64,000 nucleotides of DNA. It comes from Opitutaceae bacterium (GTDB lineage Bacteria > Verrucomicrobiota > Verrucomicrobiia > Opitutales > Opitutaceae). Position numbers and translations under genes: made by a program. Positions within the stretch are counted from its first letter, which is position 1. Each line of letters begins with the position of its first letter. The notes beneath the pieces are model-generated. The model ran no database searches and was not told the origin of the DNA. It worked only from the letters and a program-made list of their open reading frames with translations. The stretch covers positions 143,035-207,034 of the forward strand of contig JABTUS010000011.1 of NCBI GenBank assembly GCA_015075305.1, in the 5' to 3' direction. Of the stretch, positions 16,106 through 25,518 are shown one piece after another.

Positions 16106-18370
16106 TCAGGAGAAACGCAGGCGGAGGAAATTGATGAAGTCGTGGAACAGGATGTAGGCGATGGGGCGTCTGCCGCATTCGAAGCTGGCGCGACCGGCAA
16201 AGCCCGACTTGAGAAGATCGAGCTGGCTGGGCTCCACCTTCAACGGCGCCGAGATCTGAAAGAGAAACTCCCCGCGGGTTGTGTCGAGACCGTAGGCGAG
16301 CTGCTCCGAACTGGTGACCGCGAGCGGATAGGCCTGCGTGGGATTGGCTGCGAGGCGCACGGAGCCTTCGACGGGTCCGTGGCTTTGGAACCTCTTGTCG
16401 AGAATGCGCAGGTCCTGTTCGCGCACGTCTATCTGGACCTTCCAACTGGTGGGATCAATCACCTCGAGCACGCCCTCGCCGGGCCGCGGCACCTGGCCGA
16501 TGCGGGCCGACAAGTTCTGTGCGCCGAGGACGATGCCGTCAAAGGGCGCGCGGATCGTCATGCGTTCCAAGTCGCGCTGAAGCTTTTCCAGCGCGGTGCG
16601 TGCGCGCGCCGTGGCGAGGCGGGCCACCTGCATGCGGATTTCGTCCTTGTCGCCGCGGGCGGCGTCCACCTCGACCAGCCCGCGCTCGACCTCCTGCTGG
16701 GCGGCGCGGATCTGCAGTTCGACGTCCGTCGTTTCGAAACGCGCGAGCACGTCACCCTTCCTGACCGCCTGGCCCTCGCGGACGTCGACTGACAGCAGGC
16801 GGGTCGCCGCGTAGGCGGCGAGTGACGTGCGTTCGCGGGGAAGGACTCTGGCGGCGCCCGTGACTTTGAATGAAATGGGCAGCGCCATGATGACCGCGAT
16901 CACGAGTACCGGCAGGCCGAAGCGCGTCCACTTCTCCCTTCTTGGTGTATTGACAATCTTGTTACGCGCATTGATCCAGCGGCGCGCCATGCGCGCCGCG
17001 GGCTGGCGCTGCCAGTACAGGGCCGCGCCGAGGTTGCGCCCCGCCGAGATCGCGAGGTCGCGCATCTGCAGGATCGTCGAGTCGAGCTTCTCGGGTTTCT
17101 TGACTCCCTCGAAGAGCAGGATGCCGCGCACCCGGTCCTGCCGGTCAAACAGCGGCATCACCGTAGCCCAGTTCATCGGCACGGCGTCGAAATACTCGTT
17201 CACCTCGGCCGGTCGAGTTGCAACCTTGGCGGGATCGCGCTGCACCAGCGTCAGCTGCATCTGCGGCCGCGCCGGGCCGCCGGGCCGAGCGGGCTTGAGA
17301 TTTTCCTGCTCCTCCCGGGGCGGATTGTCAGCTGTGGACGCGCCGACGGATACCGCAGCGTCGCCGTCAGCGGCGGCGGGCAGGGGTTGCTCCACGAGCT
17401 CGTCCTTGTGCCGTCCGTTCAACCCGTGGTTGCCGTTTGATCCATTCAGGGCCGGCTGCGGGGATGCGCCACCGGGCAGCGCCGTTCTCCGTTTCGCGGA
17501 GTTGGCGAGCGACATCTGTGTCAGCCGCTCGGCGAGGCGCTTGAGAATGACGGCCTGTTCGCTGCGTGGATGCGGACGGCGCAGACCGCTGGTTGCGCCC
17601 AGTTCGTAGTCCTGGTCGAGTCCGATCCAGTCCTCGGCCAGCGGTTCATCGCCGCGGCCCTTCGCCACGAGCAGCGACACACGATCGCAGGCCACGGATT
17701 CGCGCGCGTAGTTGACGATGTGCCAGCCGATCGACTCCACATCGTTGTCGCCGGAAATTTCCTCGAGCAGTTTCGCGTAGGTGGAGACGCGGGTCACCTC
17801 GGCCGCGAGGTCGCCGCTGCGCCGCGCCTTGAGGTACAGCTCCACTTCCCCGCAGATCTGGCGAAGGATTGCGGCGCGCAACTGGCCCGCCTGCGCGTCG
17901 ATCGGGATGAACCACACGTGCAGGACTCCTGAAACCACATTGCCGCTGAGAATCGGCACGAAATACTGGTCGAAATCCGTCGAGTTGAAGAGCGACAGCT
18001 CTTCCGGCGCCGGTGCGTCCTGAGGCTGCAGCCCGGGCAGGTTGCTCGATGCCTGGAGCTTGGCGGGCAAGGTGACGGGATGCCCGGTCTCGGCCACCCG
18101 GTGGATGGCCTTGCGGAACGATTCCGCGAGCTCGGGCGAATCCTTCAAGTTGAGCGTCTCCCACTGGCTCGCCACCATCCGCTGAAAGCTTCTTCCGGCG
18201 AGCATCTCGTACGACAATCCCTGCGGGCGCAGGATTTGCAGGATGCACTCCGCGTGCGCCTTCAGGTACACCGGCAGGTCCGGCGATTCCTTCGCCAGTT
18301 GCGCCAGTCGGGCCGACACGTCGTTCAGTTGCCTTTGAACGTGTGCGGCGGCATTTGGATGAGCTGTCAT
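16106..18370 (-). CDS. GAF-domain / HlyD membrane-fusion protein
   Basis: 754 residues in two parts. Residues 1 to about 470 are cytoplasmic, with a GAF-like sensor region (YAKLLEEISGDNDVESIGWHIVNYARE, then VMPLFDRQDRVRGILLFEG) split by a proline- and asparagine-rich low-complexity insert. A transmembrane helix (FGLPVLVIAVIMALPI, near 485-505) leads to a periplasmic HlyD part with lipoyl half-motifs (LSVDVREGQAVRKGDVLARFE; RAPFDGIVLGAQ) and an alpha-hairpin. HlyD proteins normally carry only a short cytoplasmic tail, so a sensory GAF region joined to an export adaptor is unusual and suggests ligand- or signal-gated export. It is the fourth gene of the operon. Confidence 0.82.
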   Translation of the reverse strand: MTAHPNAAAHVQRQLNDVSARLAQLAKESPDLPVYLKAHAECILQILRPQGLSYEMLAGRSFQRMVASQWETLNLKDSPELAESFRKAIHRVAETGHPVTLPAKLQASSNLPGLQPQDAPAPEELSLFNSTDFDQYFVPILSGNVVSGVLHVWFIPIDAQAGQLRAAILRQICGEVELYLKARRSGDLAAEVTRVSTYAKLLEEISGDNDVESIGWHIVNYARESVACDRVSLLVAKGRGDEPLAEDWIGLDQDYELGATSGLRRPHPRSEQAVILKRLAERLTQMSLANSAKRRTALPGGASPQPALNGSNGNHGLNGRHKDELVEQPLPAAADGDAAVSVGASTADNPPREEQENLKPARPGGPARPQMQLTLVQRDPAKVATRPAEVNEYFDAVPMNWATVMPLFDRQDRVRGILLFEGVKKPEKLDSTILQMRDLAISAGRNLGAALYWQRQPAARMARRWINARNKIVNTPRREKWTRFGLPVLVIAVIMALPISFKVTGAARVLPRERTSLAAYAATRLLSVDVREGQAVRKGDVLARFETTDVELQIRAAQQEVERGLVEVDAARGDKDEIRMQVARLATARARTALEKLQRDLERMTIRAPFDGIVLGAQNLSARIGQVPRPGEGVLEVIDPTSWKVQIDVREQDLRILDKRFQSHGPVEGSVRLAANPTQAYPLAVTSSEQLAYGLDTTRGEFLFQISAPLKVEPSQLDLLKSGFAGRASFECGRRPIAYILFHDFINFLRLRFS

Positions 18371-18497
18371 TCGAAACGGTTAAGGGATGATCGTCTTCCC
18401 TTTTTGCCACCTGCGAAAGCCTAAAATCGCAGGGGAAGAATGCTCTAATGAAGGATGTTTGCGCAGAGGTGTGTGCTGTTTGGAATTTGAAGGGTAA

Positions 18498-19598
18498 CTA
18501 CCCGGATCTGACGAGACCGATGAACTGAAGGCGGGTCTTTGCGCCGGCCTTGCGGAGAATGTTGCGAATATGGGTTTTCACCGTGGGGAGCGCAATCTTA
18601 AGCCGAGTGCCAATCTCGTCCGCGGAATGCCCCCTGAGAATGAGATCGGCCATCTGGACCTCGCGGCGTGAAAAGTCAAAGCGTTCGGCGAGCCGTGAGA
18701 GACTGGGAACCCCCTGGGTCTGCTGGGTGCTTGCGATCGACGACGTGAGCAGGAGATAGGGACGCAATCCAAGCGTGCTTCGCATGGCCAGGTATCGTAC
18801 CGCGCCGACCACGCGTTGTTCCTCGGAGATTTTTTTCGCAAGATTGACGACAGGGCCTTGCGAGACGACGAGGCGACCGCCGGTGGGCGGCAGCTTGACA
18901 TCGACCAGTGTGCGAAACGCTTCGAAGCAGGCCTTCTGCCAGACCTCGGGCAGTGCGGTGGAGCGCGGAAGCGAAAGCGACTGAGCCTTCGATCCATGCT
19001 CCCAGAGCATGAGGTGCTGGCGGAAGTTTCGGCTCTCGAAAAGCGGGCGCTGCTGGTTGTCGAGCACACAGATGCCCTCCGGATGAAGATTGCTGACGAG
19101 CCGGAACAGACCGACCATGAACTCCTGCTCCTGCTGCTCGGCGAGCACGGTGAAGGCCTTGCGCACATGCGTGCCCGTCCAGGCAAGCAGCTCCAGGTCC
19201 GTCTGGTTGAATGGGCCGCGCTCCGGGCGGCGGAAGACAAACAGGATCAACGGTGGCGTCTGGGCGTCTCCGACCTGCAGGATCCGGCGAATCCAGTTGG
19301 GCCCGGGAATGAGCTCGCCTGCGAGCGTCTCGACAACCTGCGGGGTGAGCCGCCCGCCGGGAGCGAGCGATTCGATTCCCTGGCGGGCTGCCTGGGTCAG
19401 CAGGGGCCCTGTGGGCCTGACACCCTGCCCCATGAAAAGCTGGCGGTCACCCGCCTGAAAACTCGGCGGCAGGAAGATCCCCCAGGCGTCGATGGAAAGC
19501 TGCAGCCAGATCCTGCCCAGCGCCTGCTCAAAGCCCCGAAGTGTTCGATGCAGGCACAGGTCAACCAGGCTGTCGGTGAGCTGCTGCCAGTTGGCCAT
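18498..19598 (-). CDS. LuxR-family transcriptional regulator
   Basis: 366 residues. The C-terminal 60 residues form a LuxR/GerE HTH: FSRREVQMADLILRGHSADEIGTRLKIALPTVKTHIRNILRKAG. The N-terminal 300 residues are not a receiver domain; they look like a GAF- or PAS-type sensor with weak similarity to the GAF region of the next gene. It sits inside the export operon, 6 nt after the M50-HlyD gene and before the GAF-HlyD gene, so it is the likely pathway-specific regulator. No lux-box palindrome was found with confidence in the 215-nt region upstream of the tolC-like gene. Confidence 0.85.
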   Translation of the reverse strand: MANWQQLTDSLVDLCLHRTLRGFEQALGRIWLQLSIDAWGIFLPPSFQAGDRQLFMGQGVRPTGPLLTQAARQGIESLAPGGRLTPQVVETLAGELIPGPNWIRRILQVGDAQTPPLILFVFRRPERGPFNQTDLELLAWTGTHVRKAFTVLAEQQEQEFMVGLFRLVSNLHPEGICVLDNQQRPLFESRNFRQHLMLWEHGSKAQSLSLPRSTALPEVWQKACFEAFRTLVDVKLPPTGGRLVVSQGPVVNLAKKISEEQRVVGAVRYLAMRSTLGLRPYLLLTSSIASTQQTQGVPSLSRLAERFDFSRREVQMADLILRGHSADEIGTRLKIALPTVKTHIRNILRKAGAKTRLQFIGLVRSG

Positions 19599-19604
19599 GT
19601 GCCG

Positions 19605-21827
19605 TCAGTGGTGCGGCCGCCGGTAGCCGAGCAGACGCATCAGCCAGCGGCCGATCCGCGATGCGTAACTGGTTTCCCGTCCGGCGATGGTGACCTGGGC
19701 GCGCATGCCCTCGATTGTGAACTGATCCGGCCTTGCGTCGAGCTGCGCTTCCGCGAGGTAGATCGGATAGTCGGGCATCTGACCCGGACGCGCACCTCCA
19801 CTCAGGGGCACCGGACCACCGAACACGCTGAGCATGCCCGCGGTGTATTCATGAACCGTGGCGGGCTGTCGCGGCACGCTGCTGATGGTCGTCTCGAAAC
19901 GGCTGCCGTCGGCTCTCCAGCGTCCGGTGACCTCGTTGCCGACATCGACAACTTCCGCCTCCGCCTCCGAGAGCGGAACGAGCAGCCGCAGTTTTGTGGG
20001 ATCCACAATGCGCATGAGTATCGACGTTGGATCGGCATAGCGTCCGACGAGTTCATCCATGCGGCGCGACCAGACGACTCCATCGCGACCGGCGCGGATG
20101 ACCAGGCGGTCGACATCGGACTGCGCACGCGCAACCTCCGATGCGGCGATGTCCATTGATTTGGCCGCCTCGGGCAGCGCTTCGCTGGACTTCCAGTTGG
20201 GTGTTGATTGCAGCGTGGCAAAACGCAGCCGCGCCCTGTCCAGATCATTTTGCTTCTGGAGAAGATCCGCCACGAGGGAGGAGTTTTCCAGTCGCACCAG
20301 GACATCCCCGGCCTTGACGGACTGGCCGGTGGAAACCAGCACTTCGGTCACCATGCCGGTGACCTGCGGCGAAATGTCCTCCGCCCCGGCGGCGCTGACC
20401 ACCGCCTGTTCCGACACATAGAACCGGGTCGGCACGGTGAAGAGCAGCAGCACGATCACCGCGAGTATGCCGAGCGAGCGCAGGACGTACCAGCGCGTGG
20501 GGCCCGACTTGACGATGTGAGCTCCGGGACTGAACGCATCCATAAAAACCTTGATGAAGGGAAGAGCGACGAATGAACCCTCGACGAAAATTCCCAGGAG
20601 AAGCCCGATGTCATGCAAGCCATACGGCGCGAGTACGCGCGCAAAAATCTGCGTCAGCCCGTAAATGATGAAGATCATGTACAGGTAGGCGAAGATGGCG
20701 TAGATGAGAAAAACGCTGCCCCGCGTGTCGGATGTCATCAGCGCCGCCTGCTGCCCATTGCGATAGCCGAGCAGCAGGCGCTGCAGGTGGTACGAGCAGT
20801 AGGCGATGGCCTTTGCACGCAGATTGGGAATCTCCAGCAGGTCGCAAACGACGTAATAGCCGTCGAAACGCATCAGTGGATTGGCATTGAACAGGAGTGT
20901 GTTGACGCTCGCAATCAGCATCGCGTTGAACGCGAGATTGCGCGCCACGCCGTCGGGAAAAAGCAGCCAGAGATGCGCCGCGATCGAGGCCAGGTTGAGT
21001 TCGACGAACACGCCGGCGATCGTCGTGTAGAGTTTGTGGCGCTTGTGCCGCATCATCCACGCGTCCGAAGCGTCCACGTAGCCGCAGGGCGTGAAGCACA
21101 TGAGGCAGAAGCCCATCTCGTGCACCTCCCCCCCGAAGCGCCGGCAGGTCGTCGCATGCGCAAACTCGTGCATGCTCTTGATGAAGATGATCGTCACCCA
21201 CACGAGGGCGAGATTGCTGGCGGAGAAGAAATTGATCCCGGGATTGGCAATCTCGTCGCGGTTGATCGCCAGGCGCACCAGCGTGCCCGCGATGAAGAGC
21301 AGGCTCAGGGCGACGAACCAGCGGGTCCAGAAAAAGCGGACCGCGTGCACGACCTTGCCGAGCCACGGGCTGGGATCGAGGAGCGGGACCTTGAAGAAAA
21401 GCACTCCGGAAACCACCTTGCCCCAGACCATGAGCCAGTGGTTTGGCCGGAGTTTTGCCTTGCGCGCCGTGTCGATGAACGACCGCGCATTGATGCTCAG
21501 CAGTCCGCCCGTGCCGAGCTGGTTGACGAACGTCGCGATGTCCTCGAGCGAGCGGTCCGAGTTGGGATAATGCTCGAGATACGCGGCGTAGATCTCGCGC
21601 ATCTTCCGCCGGCCGTCCATCAGGCCGACGATGTAGGCCTCCTCGGGCTGCAGGCGGAAATACGTGAGCGACAGCGGGTCCTTGACGACGTAGTAGTCCT
21701 CGAACTTGAAGAGCTGCCGGCGGATCACGAGGTCGACCCGCAGCGGGGCGGGCACCGACTCGGCCATCATCAGCCATTCCGGTGAAACCGTCGGTGCGGG
21801 GGGAATCGTCGCCAGCGTGCCGCTCAT
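19605..21827 (-). CDS. PqqD-like / M50 metalloprotease / HlyD fusion membrane protein
   Basis: 740 residues. Residues about 35-115 have the PqqD-like winged-helix pattern (DYYVVKDPLSLTYFRLQPEEAYIVGLMDGRRKMREI). A polytopic core follows with the site-2 protease zinc motif KSMHEFAH (H220, E221, H224) and the third ligand region NPLMRFDGYY (D322). The C-terminal 240 residues hold a HlyD-like lipoyl domain (VSTGQSVKAGDVLVRLENSS; RAGRDGVVWSRRMDE). The protein thus combines a possible peptide-recognition module, an intramembrane protease and a periplasmic adaptor. It may replace the ABC or RND pump of a tripartite exporter. Its ATG overlaps the stop of the tolC-like gene by 4 nt. Confidence 0.85.
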   Translation of the reverse strand: MSGTLATIPPAPTVSPEWLMMAESVPAPLRVDLVIRRQLFKFEDYYVVKDPLSLTYFRLQPEEAYIVGLMDGRRKMREIYAAYLEHYPNSDRSLEDIATFVNQLGTGGLLSINARSFIDTARKAKLRPNHWLMVWGKVVSGVLFFKVPLLDPSPWLGKVVHAVRFFWTRWFVALSLLFIAGTLVRLAINRDEIANPGINFFSASNLALVWVTIIFIKSMHEFAHATTCRRFGGEVHEMGFCLMCFTPCGYVDASDAWMMRHKRHKLYTTIAGVFVELNLASIAAHLWLLFPDGVARNLAFNAMLIASVNTLLFNANPLMRFDGYYVVCDLLEIPNLRAKAIAYCSYHLQRLLLGYRNGQQAALMTSDTRGSVFLIYAIFAYLYMIFIIYGLTQIFARVLAPYGLHDIGLLLGIFVEGSFVALPFIKVFMDAFSPGAHIVKSGPTRWYVLRSLGILAVIVLLLFTVPTRFYVSEQAVVSAAGAEDISPQVTGMVTEVLVSTGQSVKAGDVLVRLENSSLVADLLQKQNDLDRARLRFATLQSTPNWKSSEALPEAAKSMDIAASEVARAQSDVDRLVIRAGRDGVVWSRRMDELVGRYADPTSILMRIVDPTKLRLLVPLSEAEAEVVDVGNEVTGRWRADGSRFETTISSVPRQPATVHEYTAGMLSVFGGPVPLSGGARPGQMPDYPIYLAEAQLDARPDQFTIEGMRAQVTIAGRETSYASRIGRWLMRLLGYRRPHH

Positions 21828-23407
21828 GGCATGACCTCGGGGCCGACATCGCGCCCTCCGGGCAGGGCGCCGCCGACCGTGTACTCGATCTGCGCCACCG
21901 TTGCGTTCAGCGTCAGGACCGCCTCAGCCCGGGCGTTCTCCGCGCGAAGAAGAACCTCCTCCATCTCGAGCACCTGCTGCAGCGTCGCCTGGCCAAGCTC
22001 GTATCCGCGTTTTGAATACGCGAGCGATTTCTCCGCCAGCACCCTCGCCTCCTCCTGCGCGGACAGCGAGGCCCTTGCGAGCTCGAGCCCGCCGTAGAGG
22101 TCGGCCACCTCGGTGCGCACCTTGAGGTCCATGTCTTCCAGCCGCACCTGGGAGATGCGCTGCTCGGCCTGGTAGGCCCGGGTGCGCGACCGCACGGCAT
22201 TGCCGTCAAAAATCGGCCAGCGCCCGCTGATGCCGGCGGACCAGCCGTCGAGGTCGCGCTTGTAGTTGTAGTAGGACGAGCGGTAGCCATAGCCCGCATT
22301 GGCCTCGATCTTTGGAAAGGCGTCGCTTCTGACGGCCCTCACGACCGCATCGGCGATCTGGGTTTGAAGCTGGGCGGACTGCAGGTCCAGGCGGCGCGCG
22401 ACAGCCAAGCTGATGGCTTCATCACGGGGCAGCTTGAATGAATCGGGCTCAAGCCGGCCGGAGAGCGTGAACGACGTCATTGAGTCCCCGGGCGGGGGCA
22501 GGTAGAGCTGCCGGGCGAAATCGATGCGCGACTGCTGACGGTCGCGCTGGGCCTTTACGATGTCGGCCTGCGCGAGACGAAGTTCGGTCTGGGCTCGCAG
22601 GTGATCGAGCTCGGTCTGTTCGCCGAGCTTCCAGCGGCGTTCCGTGAATTCGGCGATCTGGCGGACGGATTCCTCGCGACGCCGGGCATTCGCGAGCGTG
22701 GCTTCACGAAACAGGACGGCCTCATAGTGCTGTTTGACCAGCGCCACCGTGCGGTAGGCTGCGAGCTGCAGGGCAAGGCGGGTTTGCAGTGTCTTCAGTT
22801 TCTCGCTTTTGACCGAGTTGGAAATGCCGCCGCCGTCGAAAAGGAGCTGCCTCAATTCCATGCGGATGTCGTAGCTGCGGTCGGCCAGCGCGGTCCGCGG
22901 ATTGGTGACATTCGGACCGGCATCGAGGGAGTTTGGATCCCGCCAGTCCTGTCCGCCGGTGACCGCCACCTGCGGTCGCCTGCGCGAGCCGGCCTCGACG
23001 GCGAGGTTGGTCTGCCGCTCGACCATCAGTTTTGCCTCAACCAGTGCCGGATTGGCGGCGAGTGCCCGGGAGATCGCGGTGTCAAGCGTCCAGACGTAGC
23101 CGGGTGCGGACAATTCGGGCGAGAGCCCAGGCAGGCCGCGCAAGGGAGCTGCGGGAGTTTCTTTGCGGAAGAAGATCCATCGGCGCCCCTGGCGGCCGCT
23201 CATTACGGCCTCAGGCCCTGCGTCGTCCCTGTGATCCGGAAGTATCTTCCTGAGCAACGATCGATACCACGGCTGGCCCGGTTCAGCCGGGCCTTCCGCG
23301 GCCCTTGCCGTGATCGGCGTGGCAACGACCGCCGCGCATGCAATCATCAACGCCAGGCCATTCCCCAGCGTGGCTCCACGGCCTTTTGAAATCGTTCGCC
23401 TCAACAT
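21824..23407 (-). CDS. TolC-family outer-membrane efflux protein
   Basis: 527 residues with a signal peptide (GLALMIACAAVVATPITARA). Two outer-membrane-efflux repeats are visible: AISRALAANPALVEAKLMVERQ opening the first helix pair and EAISLAVARRLDLQSAQLQTQ opening the second. Residues between have the alternating helix and barrel spacing of TolC (usual length 430-500); an insert near the N-terminus adds a basic RQGRRWIFFRK stretch. It forms the outer-membrane channel for the operon that continues with the M50-HlyD, LuxR, GAF-HlyD and HlyD genes. Its start overlaps no gene; the 215-nt gap to the divergent small gene at 23623 should hold the operon promoter. Confidence 0.9.
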   Translation of the reverse strand: MLRRTISKGRGATLGNGLALMIACAAVVATPITARAAEGPAEPGQPWYRSLLRKILPDHRDDAGPEAVMSGRQGRRWIFFRKETPAAPLRGLPGLSPELSAPGYVWTLDTAISRALAANPALVEAKLMVERQTNLAVEAGSRRRPQVAVTGGQDWRDPNSLDAGPNVTNPRTALADRSYDIRMELRQLLFDGGGISNSVKSEKLKTLQTRLALQLAAYRTVALVKQHYEAVLFREATLANARRREESVRQIAEFTERRWKLGEQTELDHLRAQTELRLAQADIVKAQRDRQQSRIDFARQLYLPPPGDSMTSFTLSGRLEPDSFKLPRDEAISLAVARRLDLQSAQLQTQIADAVVRAVRSDAFPKIEANAGYGYRSSYYNYKRDLDGWSAGISGRWPIFDGNAVRSRTRAYQAEQRISQVRLEDMDLKVRTEVADLYGGLELARASLSAQEEARVLAEKSLAYSKRGYELGQATLQQVLEMEEVLLRAENARAEAVLTLNATVAQIEYTVGGALPGGRDVGPEVMP

Positions 23408-23622
23408 GCAAAGGTTAACTTCTGATGTGAAACCCTTCCTCTGGCTAGGAATAAATCGCGGCGCTCGGGCTTCGAAAAACCATGGATCAAGGGATTCTTG
23501 CGCCTATGAATTGCAGGGCCAGCCTGTGGTTGCGCGTCCGAAGTTATTGTTCCCCGGACTTTTCTTCCGCGTTTTTCGACTTATGATCGACAGATGCACC
23601 CAGGGAGGATCCATCCATAGCC

Positions 23623-24051
23623 ATGACCGACGGTGAACTGCTGCGAGAACTGGTGCAACGGAGCATCGGTTGGAAGCGTGTCCTGGAAAAATTGCGCATG
23701 ACCCATCGTGTGCTGATGGGACGCGCAGCCGAGCCGGTGGCGTGGACCGCTGGCGATACGCTGGGTACCTGGTCATGGTTTGGCTATTACTGGCAGAAGG
23801 AGCGATTCTGGTTTGGATACGGTTGCCGCGACGGCAGCTGGCAGCCGACCCTCTCGGCTGACGTCCGCAGTCCTCATGCGCAATCATGGCTTCAGTTGCG
23901 TGCGCAGCTTCCGGCCACGTGGGAGCCGGAAGTCGCGGGGGATTTTGCATACCTCTGGTCGGATCTGGCGGGAAAGGATTTAGAAGTTCAGGGACAGTGG
24001 TTTCATGACCGCTCCCTGGAGCTCAACGAGTACTCCCTGCTTCGCCGTTGA
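23623..24051 (+). CDS. Hypothetical protein, tryptophan-rich
   Basis: 142 residues, no family recognised. No signal peptide or membrane helix. It is rich in Trp (about 14, for example TWSWFGYYWQKERFWFGYG), which suggests a ligand- or glycan-binding beta fold, or a DUF of the type found beside phage or restriction genes. A GGAGG lies at 23604-23608 but is 14 nt from the ATG, a loose spacing. It is divergent from the export operon and upstream of the Wzt-like ATPase gene. Coding is supported by length, codon bias and the absence of a competing frame. Confidence 0.5.
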   Translation: MTDGELLRELVQRSIGWKRVLEKLRMTHRVLMGRAAEPVAWTAGDTLGTWSWFGYYWQKERFWFGYGCRDGSWQPTLSADVRSPHAQSWLQLRAQLPATWEPEVAGDFAYLWSDLAGKDLEVQGQWFHDRSLELNEYSLLRR

Positions 24052-24186
24052 GGAACCGGGTTGCCTTCAAACTTTCAATTCAGCCTGTCCACACGCGCCC
24101 GCCCAACGCTGATTTTGAAACATCCGGCCGATAATCGCGTTTTCATTCAGTGAAACTCGTGGTTCGATGGATGCCATTGGGCTATT

Positions 24187-25518
24187 ATGAGTTCCCCCAT
24201 TCTGTCGGTCGACAACGTCTCGAAAGACTATCGGCTTTGGCATGCACCGTCGGATCGGCTGATTGCACCGATGCTGGAATCGATGGCTTCGATTCCGATG
24301 ATGCCAGCTGCCTGGCGCGAGGGGATGCGCCGGTCCGCGGAAAAGCGGGCCCGTAGGTTTCATGCGCTCCATCCCGTATCTTTTGACCTGAATCGCGGAG
24401 AGAGCCTGGGGATCATCGGTCGCAACGGAGCGGGGAAAAGCACGTTGCTCCAGATCATCGCCGGCACGCTGAGTCCCAGTACGGGGAAGGTGGCGTGCAG
24501 CGGTCGTGTTGCGGCGCTGTTGGAACTGGGGTCCGGCTTCAATCTTGATTTTACAGGACGGGAAAACGTGCTGCTGACGGCGAGTCTGCAGGGAATGACC
24601 ACAAGGGAGGCCGAGGACGCGCTGGCGGAGGTTGTTTCCTTTGCGTCAATCGGCGATTTCCTGGATCAGCCGGTGAAGACTTATTCCAGCGGCATGATGG
24701 TGCGCCTCGCGTTTGCGGCCCAGACCATCCTGGAGCCCGAGCTGTTTATTGTGGATGAGGCGCTGGCCGTGGGGGATATCTTTTTTCAGGCGCAGTGCGC
24801 GCGTTTTTTCAAGGAACGCCTGGCGAATGGCATGACGCTGCTATTGGTCAGCCATGACCTGCCTTCGGTGAAGGCGCTTTGCAAGAACGCGCTCGTTCTG
24901 CATGAAGGACGGCCGGTTTTTTACGGACCCAGCGCCGAGGCGGTGAGTTATTTTCACGCGCTGCACCAACCGGCGCGGCAGGTGGCGGCCGGCGCGACGG
25001 CACCCCGGCAGTCGCGATTGATGGAAAACGAGCGCCGCAACTGGCGGGAAGGGGCGTCGGAGGCAGGCTCGAGGACAGTCGAGATCGTGGCGGTGCGTCT
25101 GCTCGATGCGCAGGGCCGTCCGGCGTCGGTTTTTGAGCTCGGCGATGATGTTGTTTGTGAGTGCGTGGTGGAATCCACGATCGACGTGGCAGAGCTCCAG
25201 TTTTCGATGGAAGTGACCACGCGGCACAATTTTGTGGTTTTCGGCGTTTCGAGCTGCCATTTGGACTTGCCCCTTTACCAAGCGGAGGCAGGGCAGCAAT
25301 TCCTGGTGAGGTACAAGTGGACGGCGTCGTTGGGCGCTGGGGAGTACCTGATCGATCTGGCGGTGGGCATGGGGGACCGCGGGGATGGAGCGCCTTTGGC
25401 GCTGTTGCACAGGCTGGGGCATGTGGCAGCATTCAGTGTGCACCACGGTCCCTTCAAGCCCCGGTTTTTCGGTGTTTCCGATCTGAAACCCAGCATTGAA
25501 AAGACCGATTTTTCATAG
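24187..25518 (+). CDS. Wzt-like ABC transporter ATP-binding protein (polysaccharide/teichoic acid exporter type)
   Basis: 443 residues. The N-terminal 260 are an ABC-2 type ATPase: Walker A GRNGAGKST (78-86), signature YSSGM (166-170) and Walker B LFIVDEALAVGD (from 187). The VDEALAVGDIFFQ sequence is characteristic of the Wzt/TagH/RfbE subfamily that exports finished O-antigen across the inner membrane. The C-terminal 180 residues match the Wzt glycan-binding domain in size and beta-rich character (SVFELGDDVVCECVVE). The permease (Wzm) normally sits next to it but is absent here, so it may pair with one elsewhere or be an orphan. It is read in the same direction as the giant surface protein gene. 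Confidence 0.9.
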   Translation: MSSPILSVDNVSKDYRLWHAPSDRLIAPMLESMASIPMMPAAWREGMRRSAEKRARRFHALHPVSFDLNRGESLGIIGRNGAGKSTLLQIIAGTLSPSTGKVACSGRVAALLELGSGFNLDFTGRENVLLTASLQGMTTREAEDALAEVVSFASIGDFLDQPVKTYSSGMMVRLAFAAQTILEPELFIVDEALAVGDIFFQAQCARFFKERLANGMTLLLVSHDLPSVKALCKNALVLHEGRPVFYGPSAEAVSYFHALHQPARQVAAGATAPRQSRLMENERRNWREGASEAGSRTVEIVAVRLLDAQGRPASVFELGDDVVCECVVESTIDVAELQFSMEVTTRHNFVVFGVSSCHLDLPLYQAEAGQQFLVRYKWTASLGAGEYLIDLAVGMGDRGDGAPLALLHRLGHVAAFSVHHGPFKPRFFGVSDLKPSIEKTDFS

